Source: Dryomyza anilis (taxonomy: Eukaryota; Arthropoda; Insecta; Diptera; Dryomyzidae). From it: a DNA stretch of 64,000 nucleotides. The notes under the pieces were generated by a model. It searched no databases and was not told where the DNA came from. It saw only the letters and a program-made list of their open reading frames with translations. The stretch spans positions 70,895,695 to 70,959,694 of the forward strand of contig OX638135.1 in assembly GCA_951804985.1 (NCBI GenBank), in the 5' to 3' direction. Below, in pieces: positions 60,872 through 64,000 of this stretch (the first letter of the stretch is position 1; each line of letters starts with the position of its first letter). The translations under genes and the position numbers were made by a program.

Positions 60872-61838
60872 TACCCTACACTAAGAGTGAAAGGGTATAT
60901 TCAGTTTGGTACGCCGTTTGTAACACCCAGAAGGAAGCATCTCCGGTATGGAAAAGTATATATATTCTTGATCAGCATGACCTCCTGAGTCGATTTAGCG
61001 ATATCCGTCCGTCTGTCCGTCTGTCTGTCTGTCTGTTGAAATCCCTACTACTTTTAAAATTGAAGAGCTAGATAAATGAAACTTATAACTTAGATTACTA
61101 ATATACCTACGCTGTATGGCGAGATCGGTCTGTTGTGACCTATGATCCGACCACTTATGTTCAAATATAATAATAATAATAGTTTGGCGCTACAGTCCTG
61201 TACAGAACTTCGGCCGAGCTCTCTCACCATTTTGAGCTGTGCGTGTTATATTTGTACTCAAAGTGGTGGGACCTACAGTTTATTGCCGAATCCGAACGGC
61301 GGGTGAGAGCTTTTTCATAGGCAATGGTTTTACTCTCGTAGGTTTGCCATTTACTGACGAGAGGTAGCGCGGAATAGAAAAATGTTTCTATGAAAAGATG
61401 TTGTTAGCCCCAGTCCAGGCTTGAACCGGGGACCTTTCGACTCGTAGTCCAACGCACTAACCACTGAGCTACCGCGGCTACTGTTCAAATACCTCATATA
61501 AAATGTACATATAAAGATCAATTTTTATGTATACGTACTTAGGTAAACTTTTTTGGTCAAATATATATTGACATCATGCTCAAATACATGATAATCAAGT
61601 TTTCCGGCGAAAAGACTTGTGGTTCACAAAAAAAAATCTAAATTCGGTACACCTACCCATTATATTTACAAATGGGTATCAAATGAATGGAAATTCTTCA
61701 GCGATTGAATGTTTGTAGTTATTTTCAGGATTCGTATACCCTGGTGACCTATATATCACTTTGAATGGTAACCACACATATGTGTGGGGTATTTATAAAC
61801 GGCTTAGACCGACTATAATTTTGATAATCCTAACTATC
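60872..61838. mobile_element. Repeat of about 1 kb inserted in the integrase gene
   Basis: It is flanked by a 7-bp direct repeat ATAATTA (60865-60871 and 61839-61845). It begins with the stem-loop TATACCCT..AGGGTATA (60870-60899) and has the words TATATATTCTTGATCAGCAT and TCCGTCTGTCCGTCTGTC. These are common in non-coding transposon-derived repeats of Drosophila and related flies. No coding frame. A SINE with its own duplication lies inside it, so the repeat proper is about 640 bp. The class is not assigned. Confidence 0.55.
61168..61481 (-). mobile_element. tRNA-derived SINE, complete, with 10-bp target duplication
   Basis: On the minus strand it begins with a tRNA-like head: A box TAGCTCAGTGGTTAGTGCG, an anticodon-like ACG in CTACGAG, and B box GGTTCAAGCCT. 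It runs through an unrelated body and ends in a (TTA)n tail. TGTTCAAATA is repeated on both sides (61158-61167 and 61482-61491), as expected for LINE-mediated insertion. The A and B boxes would form an internal Pol III promoter. The first ~130 bp are homologous to the inner ends of the foldback arms. Confidence 0.9.
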
Positions 61839-61845
61839 ATAATTA

Positions 61846-62429
61846 CACCTACTTTAAAATTTCCCATGTGATCTAACCTTCCCAACTGGTTTTTCATTTC
61901 TTTTAGTTATTTCAGCGGGTTTCATTCTAATAGTTCTATGCCAGGTTTTATTATATTAATTTATCAATCGATCTAATGAATTAATCCATTTGTAATCCCC
62001 TTGCATACTAAACATTTTCCACATTTTACTTTTTAACGTTCGATTAAATCTTTCACATATAGATGCTTTCATATGTGTATATGTATGATAGTGATTAATA
62101 TCGTATTGTTTCATTAGACTTTTAAAGTCTTTATTAAAATACTCTTTTCCCTGATCTGATTGAATATTTTTTGGTTGAACTTTAGAATTATTTAATATTT
62201 TTAACATTGCGGTAGACACATCTTTGGCATTTTTAGTTTTAACAAATTTAGAAAAAATATCGATGACTGTTAGTAAGTATTTGTATCCATTGTTTAGGGA
62301 ATGATACGGAATCATTTCTACCAAATCAATTTGCCATGTATCATGTAAACCTTTTTGTATAAATCTTCTTCTAGGAAAATGTTTCCTAGCAGATCTGTGA
62401 ATTTCATTTACTACTTTTTCTTTTGACAT
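61846..62429 (-). pseudogene. int: Maverick integrase, catalytic core
   Basis: Starts ATG 62429. It shows the conserved lead-in ARKHFPRRRFIQKGLHDTWQ and the DDE triad: QIDLVEM (first Asp), QSDQGKEYF (second Asp) and SICERFNRTLK (Glu). It then reads LIN, a TAA stop (about 61956), and continues in frame with NKTWHRTIRMKPAEITK. Retroviral-type integrases of Mavericks cut and join the element's terminal repeats to the target. Divergent from the small ORF at 62728. Split from its chromodomain by the insertion at 60872. Confidence 0.9.
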
Positions 62430-62727
62430 TTTTAAAAAATATGTAAAATTATATATTAAAAATAAAAAGAAATAATATTTGTATTTATAGAGTTGTCTCT
62501 TTTGCTTTTATGATTAGTTTATATAAAGAAACTTATGATGATCAAGTTTTAGTTGTATGTATTCCTTATAGGCCATAAGATGAATATTGTGAAATTGTTG
62601 TCTAAATCATTACATAATAGTATGAAAACATTATATAATATAAATATATATATATATTAAATATCATTCGTCTTTTATTTTATATAATTAAGTTCTGAAT
62701 GTATAGTCGATTCATTTTAGTCAAGTT
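62430..62727. other. Divergent intergenic region of the Maverick
   Basis: About 300 bp between the integrase start (minus) and the 62728 ORF (plus), probably holding promoters for both. A TATATATATATT stretch lies at 62645-62659. No other element is seen. Confidence 0.4.
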
Positions 62728-62991
62728 TTGAATTTCATCGAAGATACACTTAAAATATTTTACACTCCGGACATGGATCTATTGACTGTTGAACGTTTTT
62801 TAAATGAGTTTGAAAATGTCTTATTTGAGGATCATAAATTGGAAATTTTAGATCACATCGAATCTTTAAAGCTATTCCAGTATATGGAAAAGGTGAATTC
62901 AACTAATGGAAAACACTATGTTTGTTGTTCTTGGTCTAAAAATGAAGCAACATGCGGACCAGATACCTGCGAATGTTCATACTTCAAGTAA
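62728..62991 (+). CDS. Small Cys-rich hypothetical protein of the Maverick (72-87 aa)
   Basis: Open from 62728; the first ATG is at 62773 (72 residues). The first half is acidic and Leu/Phe-rich (VERFLNEFENVLFEDHKLEI). The C-terminus has a Cys cluster, CC..C-x4-C-x-C, possibly metal-binding. It lies between integrase and ATPase and points the same way as the ATPase, 137 bp upstream of it. I do not recognise the family. It is undamaged, unlike its neighbours. Confidence 0.45.
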   Translation: MNFIEDTLKIFYTPDMDLLTVERFLNEFENVLFEDHKLEILDHIESLKLFQYMEKVNSTNGKHYVCCSWSKNEATCGPDTCECSYFK

Positions 62992-63128
62992 CCTGTGAAA
63001 AGATTGAAAAACTTATGAAGTTATATTTAAGAATTAGGTTTAGTACACACATTAATTTAATTAAATAAATGAGTATATATAAAATCAAAAATGTCTTCCA
63101 TTCGTATTATATAGTTCAATAATATAAA

Positions 63129-63829
63129 ATGTTTTATCAATTTTTTCATCCATTCGCAATGCTAATTAGCGGACCATCAGGTTCAGGAAAACTACATTTT
63201 TGAAGAATTTATTAGAAAACAGAGATATATTGATTAGCAAGCATATTAATAGAGTCATTTGGTGTTATGGAGAAGAACATGCAAAGCCGTCATTTAAAAA
63301 TATTGAATATTTTAAAGGAATACCTGATAATTTCGAAAATGAATTAAATGAACCAGTTCTTATTATTTTGGATGATCTAATGATGGGAGCATTCAATAAA
63401 GAAATATGTGAACTTTTTACAAAAGGATCACATCATCGAAATTTGTCTATAATTGTTGTAACTCAAAATATTTTTCATAAATCTTCCCATACTCGAGACA
63501 TTTCATTAAATACAAAATATATTGTTGTATTTAAGAATCCTCGGGATAAACTACAATTTCAGAACTTGGCCAGACAAATTTGCCCTGAAAATTCAAAAGA
63601 GTTGATGAGGATATATAAAGAGGTTACCGATGAACCACATGGCTATTTACTAATTGATCTTACTCAAAGTGTAAATGATCTATTAAGATATCGAACAAAT
63701 ATTTTTGATAAAGATTTTTGTTATTGTTACTGCGATACCGGTGAAAATGGTTTACAAAAAGAATCTAAAGCGATTGAAGGTAAAACAAGCATATTTTGTA
63801 TACGATCAAAAATGCTGATACAAAATTGA
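63129..63829 (+). pseudogene. Maverick packaging-type ATPase (FtsK/HerA, A32-like)
   Basis: From ATG 63129 the frame gives FAMLISGPSGSGK, the Walker A motif, but the expected Thr codon is lost by a one-base change in the A-run at about 63186-63190, and a stop follows. The next frame (63200-63829) carries the rest: VIWCYGE, VLIILDDLM (Walker B, about 63360), SIIVVTQNIFHKS and TKYIVVFKNPRDKLQF. This ATPase of Mavericks and related viruses is thought to drive genome packaging into capsids. The frame ends at TGA 63827 over the start of the next gene. Confidence 0.85.
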
Positions 63830-64000
63830 GAAAAGCTATATTGAAAAACGGACCTCCTGATCTGATTAACACCATAGCAGAAATTTCTCATAATACCCAC
63901 AGAGGAAATAATAAGTTAAAAATTAATGATAAACAATATTTAGAAAAGTATTAAAAAGAACTTAGATGTCTGGCCTGCTCAAAGCGATCCCTGAGCTCGA
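63812..64000 (+). pseudogene. Small basic conserved Maverick protein, partial at window end
   Basis: ATG at 63812 overlaps the end of the ATPase gene. After a one-base shift near 63822 it reads LRKAILKNGPPDLINTIAEI and then LKINDKQYLEKY, TAA (63952), KELRCLACSKRS to the window edge. A small basic protein with a K-x-L..P..I..I.....G...L......L..Y...LR..A pattern is common next to the ATPase in arthropod Mavericks and adintoviruses; its role is not settled. One frameshift and one stop are present. Confidence 0.5.

Noticed and set aside
61405..61481. Functional tRNA-Arg(ACG) gene on the minus strand
   Set aside because: The anticodon and acceptor stems have mismatches, the sequence continues into a SINE body with TTA tail, and a target duplication surrounds the whole unit.

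Overview
The window is eukaryotic, non-host-genic and almost entirely made of repeats. It is very AT-rich. Two transposon genes carry short GT..AG introns. Several insect-type elements are present: Helitrons ending in CTAG, a Maverick/Polinton, a Ty3/gypsy LTR element, a hAT transposon, a tRNA-derived SINE and an Env gene of the errantivirus/baculovirus-F kind. A stem-loop starting TATACCCT followed by a run of tccgtctgtccg resembles non-coding repeats of Drosophila and other higher flies. An arthropod, most likely a dipteran, is my inference. I see no intact host gene.

Layout. 1-1.8 kb: AT-rich DNA with a broken LINE reverse-transcriptase fragment. 1.8-31.7 kb: six copies (H1-H6) of one non-autonomous Helitron family, set in arrays of a 9-bp satellite (TATTTAATA or its reverse complement) and a 7-bp satellite (TATAAAA). 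The distances between Helitron ends are exact multiples of 9 bp (1, 18 and 34 units between copies). H5 and H6 form the arms of a large palindrome centred at 24173/24174. Each Helitron holds a tandemly repeated 5' segment of about 180 bp of conserved sequence plus a T-rich spacer, a 15-bp minisatellite, a GAATTC-rich minisatellite and a 3' end with a short hairpin and CTAG. 31.7-35.8 kb: AT-rich sequence with hairpins and tandem arrays, one of about 110 bp per unit rich in the palindrome GGACATGTCC.

35.9-45.9 kb: a hAT transposase gene (minus strand) split by an 8.5-kb foldback-type element (36130-44644). That element is flanked by a perfect 10-bp target duplication, TGAATTGGCA. It has 2.1- and 2.6-kb inverted arms built of units of about 190 bp, each arm ending inward in a fragment of a tRNA-derived SINE. 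Its loop carries a retroviral-type env gene broken by two frame changes, plus remnants of a possible cysteine protease and zinc-finger protein. I regard this composite as the most novel object in the window.

46-64 kb: a decayed Maverick/Polinton with a protein-primed DNA polymerase B gene, a small CCHC zinc-knuckle ORF, a chromodomain integrase, a packaging-type ATPase and a small basic protein running off the end. It has been invaded by a gypsy-type retrotransposon (50309-56361, TSD ATAT, inside polB), a seventh Helitron (57291-59976) and a repeat of about 1 kb inside the integrase, which itself contains a 314-bp SINE with a 10-bp TSD. The insertions give a relative history: Maverick first, then gypsy, Helitron and the 1-kb repeat, then the SINE; separately hAT, then the foldback element.

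Nearly every coding region has frameshifts or stops, so none of these genes is expected to act as it stands. Some single-base indels, such as those in A-runs, could be long-read sequencing errors rather than real decay.
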